Shown here in pieces: positions 57,058 through 64,000 of a stretch of 64,000 bases of DNA (positions are counted from its first letter, which is position 1; every line of letters begins with the position of its first letter). Position numbers and translations under genes: made by a program. The notes beneath the pieces were generated by a model that was not told the origin of the DNA, did not search any database, and saw only the letters and a program-made list of their open reading frames with translations. Origin of the DNA: Curvibacter cyanobacteriorum (GTDB lineage Bacteria > Pseudomonadota > Gammaproteobacteria > Burkholderiales > Burkholderiaceae_C); the NCBI RefSeq assembly GCF_028649475.1, contig NZ_JAQSIP010000010.1:1-64000 (forward strand), written 5' to 3'.

Positions 57058-57513
57058 TCAAAGCCGTTCGATGCGCTGGTCCGCGACGGCGGCCAGGGCA
57101 TCGGGGCGGACCCCCTCGGGCCACAGCTCGGCCAGCGGCAACAGCACAAAAGCGCGCTCGTGGCAGCGGGGGTGGGGCACGGTCAGTTCGGGGCTGTCCA
57201 GGCGCAGCGCGCCGTACATCAACACGTCCAGGTCCAACGTGCGGGGTGCATTGCGGTAGGGGCGCTCGCGTCCCTCGGCCTGCTCCAAGGCCTGCAAGGC
57301 GTGCAGCAAGGCCAGTGGCGACAGCGTGGTCTGCAGCGCCGCGACCGCGTTCACAAAGTCGGGGCCGCCCGCGTCCACCGGGGCACTGCGGTACAGCGAC
57401 GAGGCGCGCAGGCCCTGGCAGCCCGGCAGTTGGGTGGCCAGCGCGCGCAGCGCGCGCTCGACCGTGGCCCGGGCATCGCCCAGGTTGCCACCGATGCCGA
57501 TGTAGGCCGTCAC
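57058..57513 (-). CDS. folK: 2-amino-4-hydroxy-6-hydroxymethyldihydropteridine pyrophosphokinase
   Basis: A folate-pathway enzyme transferring pyrophosphate from ATP to the pterin alcohol. It has 151 aa from GTG 57513 (MTAYIGIGGNLGD), as usual for the family; TTG 57594, just after the pcnB stop, is an alternative. SSLYRSAPV, the PRTLDLDVLMYG signature and VPHPRCHERAFVL are intact. Confidence 0.92.
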   Translation of the reverse strand: MTAYIGIGGNLGDARATVERALRALATQLPGCQGLRASSLYRSAPVDAGGPDFVNAVAALQTTLSPLALLHALQALEQAEGRERPYRNAPRTLDLDVLMYGALRLDSPELTVPHPRCHERAFVLLPLAELWPEGVRPDALAAVADQRIERL

Positions 57514-57594
57514 CGGCGCGTCGGGCACGGCCTCGGGCCGGCCCAGCGGCGCGGCGGGGTCCCAAGCCGTCAAAAACACCCCCGACAAAGCCAA

Positions 57595-59196
57595 TCAGCC
57601 CGGACCGGCGTCACTGGCCGGCGGCGCGGCGGCGCGGTCGCCACTGGGCTTGCGGCGGCGGCGGCGCTTCTTGGGTGCGGCCTGGCCTTCGGCCCCGCCC
57701 TCGGGGGCGGGAGCGCCAGGGGCGTCCACCGCGGCGCCTTCACCGCGCGGCGGGACGTCGGCGGGGTCTTTGCGCGGCGCGCGGCGCACGCTGGGGGCCT
57801 GGGCCTTTTGGCGGGCTTTTTGCTCTTCGCGGGCTTGGTCCAGCAGGTCTTCGCGGGTGTTGTCGTCCCCGGTGCTGAATTCTTCCCACCACTCGGCCAG
57901 GGCTTCATCGACCTCACCGACGTCAGCGCGCAGGCGCATGAAGTCAAAACCGGCGCGGAAGCGGGCTTGCTCGACCAGGCCGTAGGGCGTGCTGCCGACG
58001 CGCTTCTCAAAGCGCGGTTGCATGACCCAGATCTCGCGCATGTCGGCGGCCAGCTTGCCACGGCCCGAGACGTCGCCAATGCGGGCGCTGAACACCTCGT
58101 CAATGGCCTCTTGCAAAGCCGGGAACGGGTGCTGGCGTTGGGCCAGGCGCTGCTCCCAGCCCTCGCGCACGTCCTGCCACAAGACGGTGGCCAGCAAGAA
58201 GCTGGGCGCCACCGGCTTGCCTTCGTTCACGCGGCGGTCGGTGTCTTGCAGGGCGGCGGTGACAAAGGGCGAATCTGCGCGCTCCACCACCACATCGAGC
58301 AGCGGGTAGATGCCCCGCGAGAGGCCCAGTTTCTTGAGCGTGGCGATGGTCGCCAGCGCGTGCCCGGTTTGCAGCAGCTTGAGCATTTCGTCGAACAAGC
58401 GGCTTTGCGGCACATCGGCCAGCAAGGACTGCGAGGCCACCAGCGGCGCCGCCGTCTTGGGTTCGAGCTCAAAGCCCAGCGGGCTGAGCTTGGCCGCAAA
58501 ACGCACCGCGCGGATGATGCGCACCGGGTCTTCGCGGTAGCGCGTGGCGGGGTCGCCGATCATGCGCAAGACCTTTTTCTTGGCGTCCTGGATGCCCTTG
58601 TGGTAGTCCACCACGACCTGGGTTTCAGGGTCGTAGTACATGGCGTTGATCGTGAAGTCACGGCGCACCGCGTCTTCCTCCTGCGGGCCCCAGACGTTGT
58701 CGCGCAGCACGCGGCCACTGGCGTCCACGGCGTGGGTCATGCCGGCCAGCGCGTGCTTGCTGGTACGCTCGTTGCCACTGACCTGCTGCTCGACCGCGGT
58801 GTTGTCCAGGTAGGCACGGAAGGTGGACACCTCGATCACCTCGTGCTCGCGCCCGCGCCCATGGACCACGTGCACGATGCGGAAGCGCTTGCCGATGATG
58901 AAGGCGCGCCGGAACAGGCCCTTGACCTGCTCCGGGGTGGCGTTGGTGGCGACGTCAAAATCTTTGGGGCGCAGCCCCAGCAGCAAATCACGCACCGCAC
59001 CGCCGACGATGTAGGCCTCGTAACCCGCGTCCTGCAGGGTGCGCACCACGTCGTTGGCGCGGCGGTCGACCAGCTCGGGGTTGATGCCGTGCACGCTGAA
59101 AGGCACTTCCTCGCGCTTGCCGAACTTGGGCTTGCTGCCCTTGGCGGCAGGGGCCGAGGCTTTGCCCAGCAATTTGTCGATGAACTTCTTGATCAT
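57595..59196 (-). CDS. pcnB: Poly(A) polymerase I
   Basis: A 533-aa class II nucleotidyltransferase that adds poly(A) tails to RNA and promotes decay. Catalytic GGAVRD at 65-70 and D79/D81 in DFDVAT, then the RNA-binding helical domains. The C-terminus is a long basic, proline-rich tail (about 470-533, KKRRRRRK near the end), typical of betaproteobacterial PcnB. The start overlaps the HAD gene by 4 bases (ATGA). Confidence 0.95.
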   Translation of the reverse strand: MIKKFIDKLLGKASAPAAKGSKPKFGKREEVPFSVHGINPELVDRRANDVVRTLQDAGYEAYIVGGAVRDLLLGLRPKDFDVATNATPEQVKGLFRRAFIIGKRFRIVHVVHGRGREHEVIEVSTFRAYLDNTAVEQQVSGNERTSKHALAGMTHAVDASGRVLRDNVWGPQEEDAVRRDFTINAMYYDPETQVVVDYHKGIQDAKKKVLRMIGDPATRYREDPVRIIRAVRFAAKLSPLGFELEPKTAAPLVASQSLLADVPQSRLFDEMLKLLQTGHALATIATLKKLGLSRGIYPLLDVVVERADSPFVTAALQDTDRRVNEGKPVAPSFLLATVLWQDVREGWEQRLAQRQHPFPALQEAIDEVFSARIGDVSGRGKLAADMREIWVMQPRFEKRVGSTPYGLVEQARFRAGFDFMRLRADVGEVDEALAEWWEEFSTGDDNTREDLLDQAREEQKARQKAQAPSVRRAPRKDPADVPPRGEGAAVDAPGAPAPEGGAEGQAAPKKRRRRRKPSGDRAAAPPASDAGPG

Positions 59197-59882
59197 GTTG
59201 TTTTTGTAAACAGGTCCAGGATGGGCCAGGCGCGGCTCTGGGCCAGGGCTCGCAGGCGCTCGTCAGGGTTGGTGGCCACGGGGTGATTCACCTTCTCCAG
59301 CAGCGGCACATCGTTGGTGGAATCGCTGTAGAAAGTGCTCTCGACTTGCGACCAGTCCAGCTGGCGCGCAGCCAGCCATTGTTCCATGCGCAGCACCTTG
59401 CCCTCGCGCATGGAGGGAATGCCGTCGATTTCGCCGGTGAACCAGCCCTGCGCGTCGCGCTGCAACTGCACCGCAATCAGCTCGCTGACGCCCAGCGCGC
59501 GGGCGATCGGGCGGGTCACGAACTCGTTGGTGGCGGTGATGATGATCACGGTGTCGCCTGCGGCCTGGTGGCGCCGCAGCAGGGCCAGGGCGGACTCGGT
59601 GATGACGGGCTCGATCACCTCGCGCATGAACTGCTGATGCGCCTCGGCGGCCTTCTCGGGCCCCTGGCGGCGCACCGCGTCAATCGCAAAGCGCACGTAG
59701 TCGTGCACGTTCAGCGTGCCCGCTTGGTAGTGGGCAAAAAACTCGTCGTTGCGGCGCGCGAACTCGACCGCATCGGTCCAGCCAATGCGGGTGGTGAACT
59801 GGCCCCAGGCGTAGTCGGAGTCGATCGGCAGCAGGGTGTGATCGAGGTCGAACAGCGCCAGTTTCAAGGGAGAGGAAGACAT
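59193..59882 (-). CDS. HAD-superfamily hydrolase (SerB-like)
   Basis: A 229-aa HAD-IB phosphatase: nucleophile motif DLDHTLL with D12 and D14, motif II in IIITATNEF, and the C-terminal STNDVPLLEKV Asp pair. It resembles phosphoserine phosphatase-like and related hydrolases; the substrate is unknown. It is in the operon between hda (21 bases) and pcnB (4-base overlap). Confidence 0.9.
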   Translation of the reverse strand: MSSSPLKLALFDLDHTLLPIDSDYAWGQFTTRIGWTDAVEFARRNDEFFAHYQAGTLNVHDYVRFAIDAVRRQGPEKAAEAHQQFMREVIEPVITESALALLRRHQAAGDTVIIITATNEFVTRPIARALGVSELIAVQLQRDAQGWFTGEIDGIPSMREGKVLRMEQWLAARQLDWSQVESTFYSDSTNDVPLLEKVNHPVATNPDERLRALAQSRAWPILDLFTKTT

Positions 59883-59903
59883 GACAAACAGGTAACGGCC
59901 TGC

Positions 59904-60590
59904 TCACTCGGATTCGAGCATGGCCTTGATGAGGGGAATGGTGATGGCACGCTGGGTGCGCAGGGCAAAGCCGTCGAGCTGGTCGATCAGTTGCATCAGG
60001 CTGCCGAGGTCGCGCGAGAAGCGGTTCAGCATGAAATCCATCACCTCGTCACTGAGGAAGATGCCACGGGCATCGGCCTCCTGCCGCAGCACGGCGCGCC
60101 GCTCGGGCTCGCTGAGCAGCTGCAGGTGGAACACATGGCCCCAGCCCAGGCGGGTGCGCAGGTCTTCGCGCAGCTTGAGGTCGGCCGGGGGCAGCTCGCC
60201 GGCGGCCAGCACCCAGCGCTGGTGCGCGTGGGCGTTGACGAACCAGTTGAACGCCATGTGCTGCTGGGTCGCGGTGTAGAGGTGCACCTCGTCCATCAAC
60301 ACAGCAGCCCAGCTTTCTTCGTACTCGGGGGGCTCGTGCATGCTGGCGTCCATCCAGCCCACGCGGGCGCCGTGGTCGCGCAGCGCCGCCTGCACGGCCT
60401 TGAGCAAATAGGTCTTGCCACAGCCGCTGTCGCCCCACAGGTAGGTGGGCACCGGCGAGCGCAGGTCCTGGCTGCTGCCGTCGCCGGCCCAGATCTCCAG
60501 GTGGCGCAGCGCGGCTTCGTTGGGGCCGGCGAAAAAACGATCCAAGGTGGGGCCGGACGCCAGACCGATGTCGAGGGCCAGTTGTTTCAT
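59904..60590 (-). CDS. hda: DnaA regulatory inactivator Hda
   Basis: A 228-aa AAA+ protein that, bound to the DNA sliding clamp, stimulates ATP hydrolysis by DnaA and prevents re-initiation. The start is ATG 60590, giving MKQLALDIG with the clamp-binding QLALD near the N-terminus; the frame extends 6 codons upstream. Walker A GDSGCGKT at 53-60. It is in the AI-2E-hda-HAD-pcnB-folK operon, 14 bases after the transporter gene. Confidence 0.94.
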   Translation of the reverse strand: MKQLALDIGLASGPTLDRFFAGPNEAALRHLEIWAGDGSSQDLRSPVPTYLWGDSGCGKTYLLKAVQAALRDHGARVGWMDASMHEPPEYEESWAAVLMDEVHLYTATQQHMAFNWFVNAHAHQRWVLAAGELPPADLKLREDLRTRLGWGHVFHLQLLSEPERRAVLRQEADARGIFLSDEVMDFMLNRFSRDLGSLMQLIDQLDGFALRTQRAITIPLIKAMLESE

Positions 60591-60604
60591 GAGCATGCCA
60601 GGCC

Positions 60605-61675
60605 TCAACCGGTGTACAGGCGGCTGCCCAGGTAACCGGCCCGCACGCGCCGGATGGCCACCAGGAGCACGGCGCTGGCCGGCAGCGCGATCAGCACGCC
60701 GACAAAGCCCAGCACCTGGCCAAAGGCCAGCAAGGCAAAAATCACCACCAGCGGGTGCAGGCCAATGCGCTCACCGACCAGGCGCGGCGTCAGGATGAAG
60801 CTCTCGACAAACTGCCCCAGGCCGTAAACCACGGCCACCATCAGCAGGGCCTTGAGCGAGGCAAACTGCAAAAAGCCCGACACCAGCGCCATCACCAGCC
60901 CGAGGCCGAAACCCAGGTAAGGCACGAACACGGCGAGGCCCGTGAAGATGCCAATCGGCACCGCCAGCTCCAGCCCAAACAGGGCCAGCCCGACGCTGTA
61001 GAACACCGCCAGCAACAGCATCACCAGCAGCTGACCGCGCAGGTACTGGCCCAGCACGCCATCAGCTTCGTTGACAAAGCTGTCGTAGCCCTCGCGCAGG
61101 CGCGGCGGCACCAGCTCGACAAAGAGGCTGACGAAGCGGTTCCAGTCCATCAACAGGTAGAACAGCGCCACCGGAATCAACACCGCGTTGCCCAGCACCG
61201 CCAGGGCCACGCTGCCGCCCAGCTTGAGCGAGGACAGCACCGAAGCGGCCATGTCCTCGGCATTGGTGTTGAGGTATTTCAGCACCAGGGTCTTGAGTGA
61301 GCCCATGTCGAGCATCAGCTTGAAGCCGAACTGCGCGGCCAGGGGCTTGATCAGGTCGTTCAGGCGGTCCAGCAGCAGGGGCACCTGTTCACGCATCAGG
61401 GGCAGTTCCTTGGCCAGGATGGGCACCAGCAGGGTGACCAGGCTCAGCACCGCAATCAAAAACACCACCTCGACGATCAACACCGCGGCCACCCGCGGCA
61501 AGCGGCCCCGGCCCAGGTCGTCGAGCCAGTTGACCATCGGCGTGAGCGCGTAAGCCAGCACCGCGGCCACCACAAAGGGGGCCAGCACAGGCTTGAGCAG
61601 CGACAGCAGCAACAGCAGCCCGACGCCCATGGCCGCCCAGGTGGCAGCGCGTTTTTGAGTGGTGGAAAAATGCAT
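60605..61675 (-). CDS. AI-2E family transporter (permease)
   Basis: A 356-aa membrane protein with about eight helices, matching the AI-2E/PerM family: [19 protein letters not shown] at the start and the re-entrant [16 protein letters not shown] segment, ending [19 protein letters not shown]. The substrate is unknown. The start is ATG 61675 ([10 protein letters not shown]). It heads the operon and is divergent from purM. Confidence 0.93.
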   Translation of the reverse strand: MHFSTTQKRAATWAAMGVGLLLLLSLLKPVLAPFVVAAVLAYALTPMVNWLDDLGRGRLPRVAAVLIVEVVFLIAVLSLVTLLVPILAKELPLMREQVPLLLDRLNDLIKPLAAQFGFKLMLDMGSLKTLVLKYLNTNAEDMAASVLSSLKLGGSVALAVLGNAVLIPVALFYLLMDWNRFVSLFVELVPPRLREGYDSFVNEADGVLGQYLRGQLLVMLLLAVFYSVGLALFGLELAVPIGIFTGLAVFVPYLGFGLGLVMALVSGFLQFASLKALLMVAVVYGLGQFVESFILTPRLVGERIGLHPLVVIFALLAFGQVLGFVGVLIALPASAVLLVAIRRVRAGYLGSRLYTG

Positions 61676-61769
61676 CAATGAAGAGGTTGCGGACGCCCGC
61701 TTCGGGTCAGCCCTTAAAATCACCGTAAATTCTAGTCGCCGTGCACGCCTGTCCGTGCCGTCCATTCAA

Positions 61770-62816
61770 ATGAGCTCCTCCACATCTTCCTCCACTCCCC
61801 TGTCCTACAAAGACGCTGGCGTTGACATCGACGCCGGCGACGCCTTGGTCGAGCGCATCAAGCCGCTGGCCAAGAAAACCATGCGCGAAGGGGTTTTGGC
61901 CGGCATCGGCGGCTTTGGTGCTTTGTTCGAAGTGCCCAAGCGCTACCAAGAACCGGTGCTGGTCAGCGGCACGGACGGCGTGGGCACCAAGCTCAAGCTG
62001 GCCTTCGAGTGGAACATGCACGACACCGTGGGCATCGACCTGGTGGCCATGAGCGTCAACGACGTGCTGGTGCAAGGCGCTGAGCCGCTGTTCTTCCTGG
62101 ACTACTTTGCCTGCGGCAAGCTGCATGTGGACACCGCCGCGGCGGTGGTGGGCGGCATTGCCCGTGGTTGCGAGCTGTCGGGCTGCGCCCTGATCGGCGG
62201 TGAAACTGCCGAGATGCCCGGCATGTACCCCGACGGTGAATACGACCTGGCGGGCTTTGCCGTCGGCGCCGTGGAAAAGTCGAAGATCCTGACCGGCCAA
62301 AACGTGAAGGCCGGCGACGTGGTGCTGGGCCTGGCTTCGGCGGGCGTGCACTCGAACGGTTTCAGCCTGGTGCGCAAGGTGATCGAGCGCGCGGGCGCCG
62401 ACCTGCCCGCCACCCTGGACGGCCAACCGTTCAAGCAAGCCATCATGGCGCCCACCCGCCTGTACGTGAAGCCGGTGCTGCAAGCGCTGGCCCAACACCC
62501 GATCAAGGCCCTGGCCCACATCACCGGTGGCGGCCTGCTCGAGAACATCCCGCGCGTGCTGCCCGAAGGCACCGCTGCCCACCTGCAAAAGGGCAGCTGG
62601 CCCCAGACCGAGCTGTTCGCCTGGCTGCAAAAAGTGGCCGGCATTGACGACATCGAGATGAACCGCACCTTCAACAACGGCATCGGCATGGTCGTGGTGG
62701 TCGATGCGGCAGACGCCGAAGCCACCGCCGCCACGCTGCGCGCGGCCGGTGAAACCGTCTACACCATCGGGGCCATCGCCCCGCGCGGCGACGGTGCCGC
62801 CGTGGTCGTGGCCTGA
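61770..62816 (+). CDS. purM: Phosphoribosylformylglycinamidine cyclo-ligase
   Basis: AIR synthetase, the fifth step of purine synthesis. The 348-aa protein shows [30 protein letters not shown] (nucleotide binding) and [11 protein letters not shown]. The start is ATG 61770; the upstream in-frame stretch is not conserved. A strong terminator follows at 62871. Confidence 0.97.
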   Translation: MSSSTSSSTPLSYKDAGVDIDAGDALVERIKPLAKKTMREGVLAGIGGFGALFEVPKRYQEPVLVSGTDGVGTKLKLAFEWNMHDTVGIDLVAMSVNDVLVQGAEPLFFLDYFACGKLHVDTAAAVVGGIARGCELSGCALIGGETAEMPGMYPDGEYDLAGFAVGAVEKSKILTGQNVKAGDVVLGLASAGVHSNGFSLVRKVIERAGADLPATLDGQPFKQAIMAPTRLYVKPVLQALAQHPIKALAHITGGGLLENIPRVLPEGTAAHLQKGSWPQTELFAWLQKVAGIDDIEMNRTFNNGIGMVVVVDAADAEATAATLRAAGETVYTIGAIAPRGDGAAVVVA

Positions 62817-62870
62817 GTCCGACCCCACCCCGCGTGGCCGCCCTGCCCCAGGGCCGCGGCCGCGCCCCAC

Positions 62871-62897
62871 GCCAGCCCATCGGGCTGGCTTTTTTTT
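62871..62897 (+). terminator. Rho-independent terminator after purM
   Basis: GCCAGCCC pairs with GGGCTGGC around a 3-base loop, followed by eight Ts. Confidence 0.95.
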
Positions 62898-63040
62898 GGC
62901 CTGAGCGCGGCCGCGGCAAGCGCCGGCTCGCCATCCCTCAAAGATGTCCGAAAATGATCGGCACCTGTCCCACACCGTGCGGCAACATCCGCAGAAATGC
63001 GGAAAATTCAAGCCATCCCTAATCCTGATGGAGTCTGAAA

Positions 63041-63607
63041 ATGAGCACCGCCCTGATCGTGATTGATGTGCAGGAATCGTTTCGCCACCGCCCCTTCTTC
63101 ACCGAACAGGACCTGCCGGCCTACCTGGCCGCGCAAAACGCCCTGATCGAGGGCGCCATCGCCCACAAGCTGCCGGTGCTGCGGGTCTTCCACAGCGACG
63201 GCCCCGAAGTGGCCGACAACCCGTTCTCCCAGGTGTCGGGCCAGGTGCGCCCGCTGCAAGGTCTGGCGGACTTCGAAGCCACGGCCACCTTCACCAAGCG
63301 CCGCCACAGCGCGCTGGTCGGCACCGGGGTCGATGTCTGGCTGACCCGCAACGGCATCCAGCGCCTGATCGTCAGCGGCATCCGCACCGAGCAGTGCTGC
63401 GAGACCACCACGCGCCATGCCTCGGACCTGGGCTGGCAAGTCGACTTCGTCACCGAAGCCACGCTGACCTGGGCCATGACCCAACCCGATGGCAGCACCC
63501 TGAGCGCCGCCGACATCGCGCTGCGCACCGGCACCGTGCTGCAAGGCCGCTTTGCCACCCTGTGCAGCGTCAGCGAGGCCCTGGCCCGCGCCCAGGCTGC
63601 CGCATGA
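63041..63607 (+). CDS. Isochorismatase-family hydrolase
   Basis: A 188-aa cysteine hydrolase with the family triad: D9 (VIDVQESF), K86 (ATFTKRRHSAL) and C119 or C120 (GIRTEQCCETT). It resembles nicotinamidase-type and other amidohydrolases; the substrate is unknown. Its stop overlaps the start of the next gene (ATGA), so it pairs with the DJ-1/PfpI gene, as in some small-molecule amidase operons. Confidence 0.92.
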   Translation: MSTALIVIDVQESFRHRPFFTEQDLPAYLAAQNALIEGAIAHKLPVLRVFHSDGPEVADNPFSQVSGQVRPLQGLADFEATATFTKRRHSALVGTGVDVWLTRNGIQRLIVSGIRTEQCCETTTRHASDLGWQVDFVTEATLTWAMTQPDGSTLSAADIALRTGTVLQGRFATLCSVSEALARAQAAA

Positions 63608-64000
63608 GCCCCGTGCCGCCCCCGGGCGCTCAGCGCCCGCTGCAGATCGCCATCCTGGCTTTTGACGAGGTCGAGGCACTGGACCTGGCCGGCCCTTACG
63701 AGGTCTTCACGACCGCGGCCCGCATGGCCGCCCGCATGGCCTCCGAGGCGGGCCAGCCACCGCCCGCAGACAGCCCGGCCCACTGGCAGGTGCTGTGCGT
63801 GGGCGCCAGCCGCCAGCCCGTGCGCGCCCGCGCCGGCATGACCCTGCTGCCCAGCCACGAACTGGCCCAATGCCCGCACCCCGACCTGCTGGTGGTGCCC
63901 GGTGGGGTGGTGGACGCGGCACTGCGCAGCCCCGCCACCCTGGCCTGGGTGCGCAGCGCGGCCGAACACGCCCAAGTCACCGCCTCGGTCTGCACCGGGG
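63604..64000 (+). CDS. DJ-1/PfpI-family protein (partial, cut by window end)
   Basis: The first 132 residues of a glutamine amidotransferase-fold protein: IAILAFDEVEALDLAGPYEVF at the start and the nucleophile elbow ASVCTG with C130 at the window edge. The beginning resembles the GATase-like or AraC-fusion branch, including isonitrile hydratases; whether a C-terminal helix-turn-helix follows cannot be seen. It is translationally coupled to the isochorismatase-family gene. Confidence 0.88.
   Translation, partial: MSPVPPPGAQRPLQIAILAFDEVEALDLAGPYEVFTTAARMAARMASEAGQPPPADSPAHWQVLCVGASRQPVRARAGMTLLPSHELAQCPHPDLLVVPGGVVDAALRSPATLAWVRSAAEHAQVTASVCTG

Overview
The window looks like the chromosome of a high-GC betaproteobacterium of the order Burkholderiales, most likely family Comamonadaceae. 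The grounds are the very GC-rich core genes, two orphan Bug/TctC-type binding proteins, the gcdR-gcdH-gcdG glutarate cluster, and conserved gene orders typical of the group (folC-dedD-cvpA-purF; purM divergent from AI-2E/hda/HAD/pcnB/folK). The assignment is an inference from gene content; no 16S rRNA is present.

Positions 1-11860 are accessory DNA with visibly lower GC. They start with the 3' end of an IS3-family element. Nine genes then run on the minus strand from about 11478 down to 450: a small papain-like-fold candidate, an unknown 294-aa protein, a Phd/YefM-RelE/ParE toxin-antitoxin pair, a complete type I restriction-modification system (hsdR, hsdM, hsdS), and an AAA ATPase plus an HNH nuclease translationally coupled to hsdS. 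A minus-strand terminator lies at 256-285. The ATPase-HNH pair is the best candidate for a less-described defence effector in the window.

The island ends at a tandemly duplicated tRNA operon (Ala-Glu-Asp twice). Its promoter lies in the 3' end of gltX, the gene for glutamyl-tRNA synthetase. From 12613 on the window is core genome: gltX, purF, cvpA, a SPOR protein and folC; argG, ppnP, murB and yajQ; plsY and ybaK; a LysR/Bug divergent pair; a YitT-type membrane protein, an M20 peptidase and an aldo-keto reductase; a chemoreceptor and a lactate permease; prfB with its programmed +1 frameshift; pepN, fbp and tRNA-Thr.

Positions 41900-46000 hold small or poorly characterised genes: a lipoprotein, an orphan ParB-like protein with a C-terminal leucine zipper, a DUF2889 protein, a 56-aa protein with its own terminator, and a Tat-exported intradiol dioxygenase-like protein. 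Next come gcdR/gcdH/gcdG, ppk2, terC, an HtrA-like protein that has lost its catalytic His and Asp, an AscD-type flavoprotein, a second Bug protein, the folK/pcnB/HAD/hda/AI-2E operon divergent from purM, an isochorismatase-family hydrolase and the start of a DJ-1/PfpI gene cut by the window end.

Functions are read from motifs and family knowledge; no database search was run.
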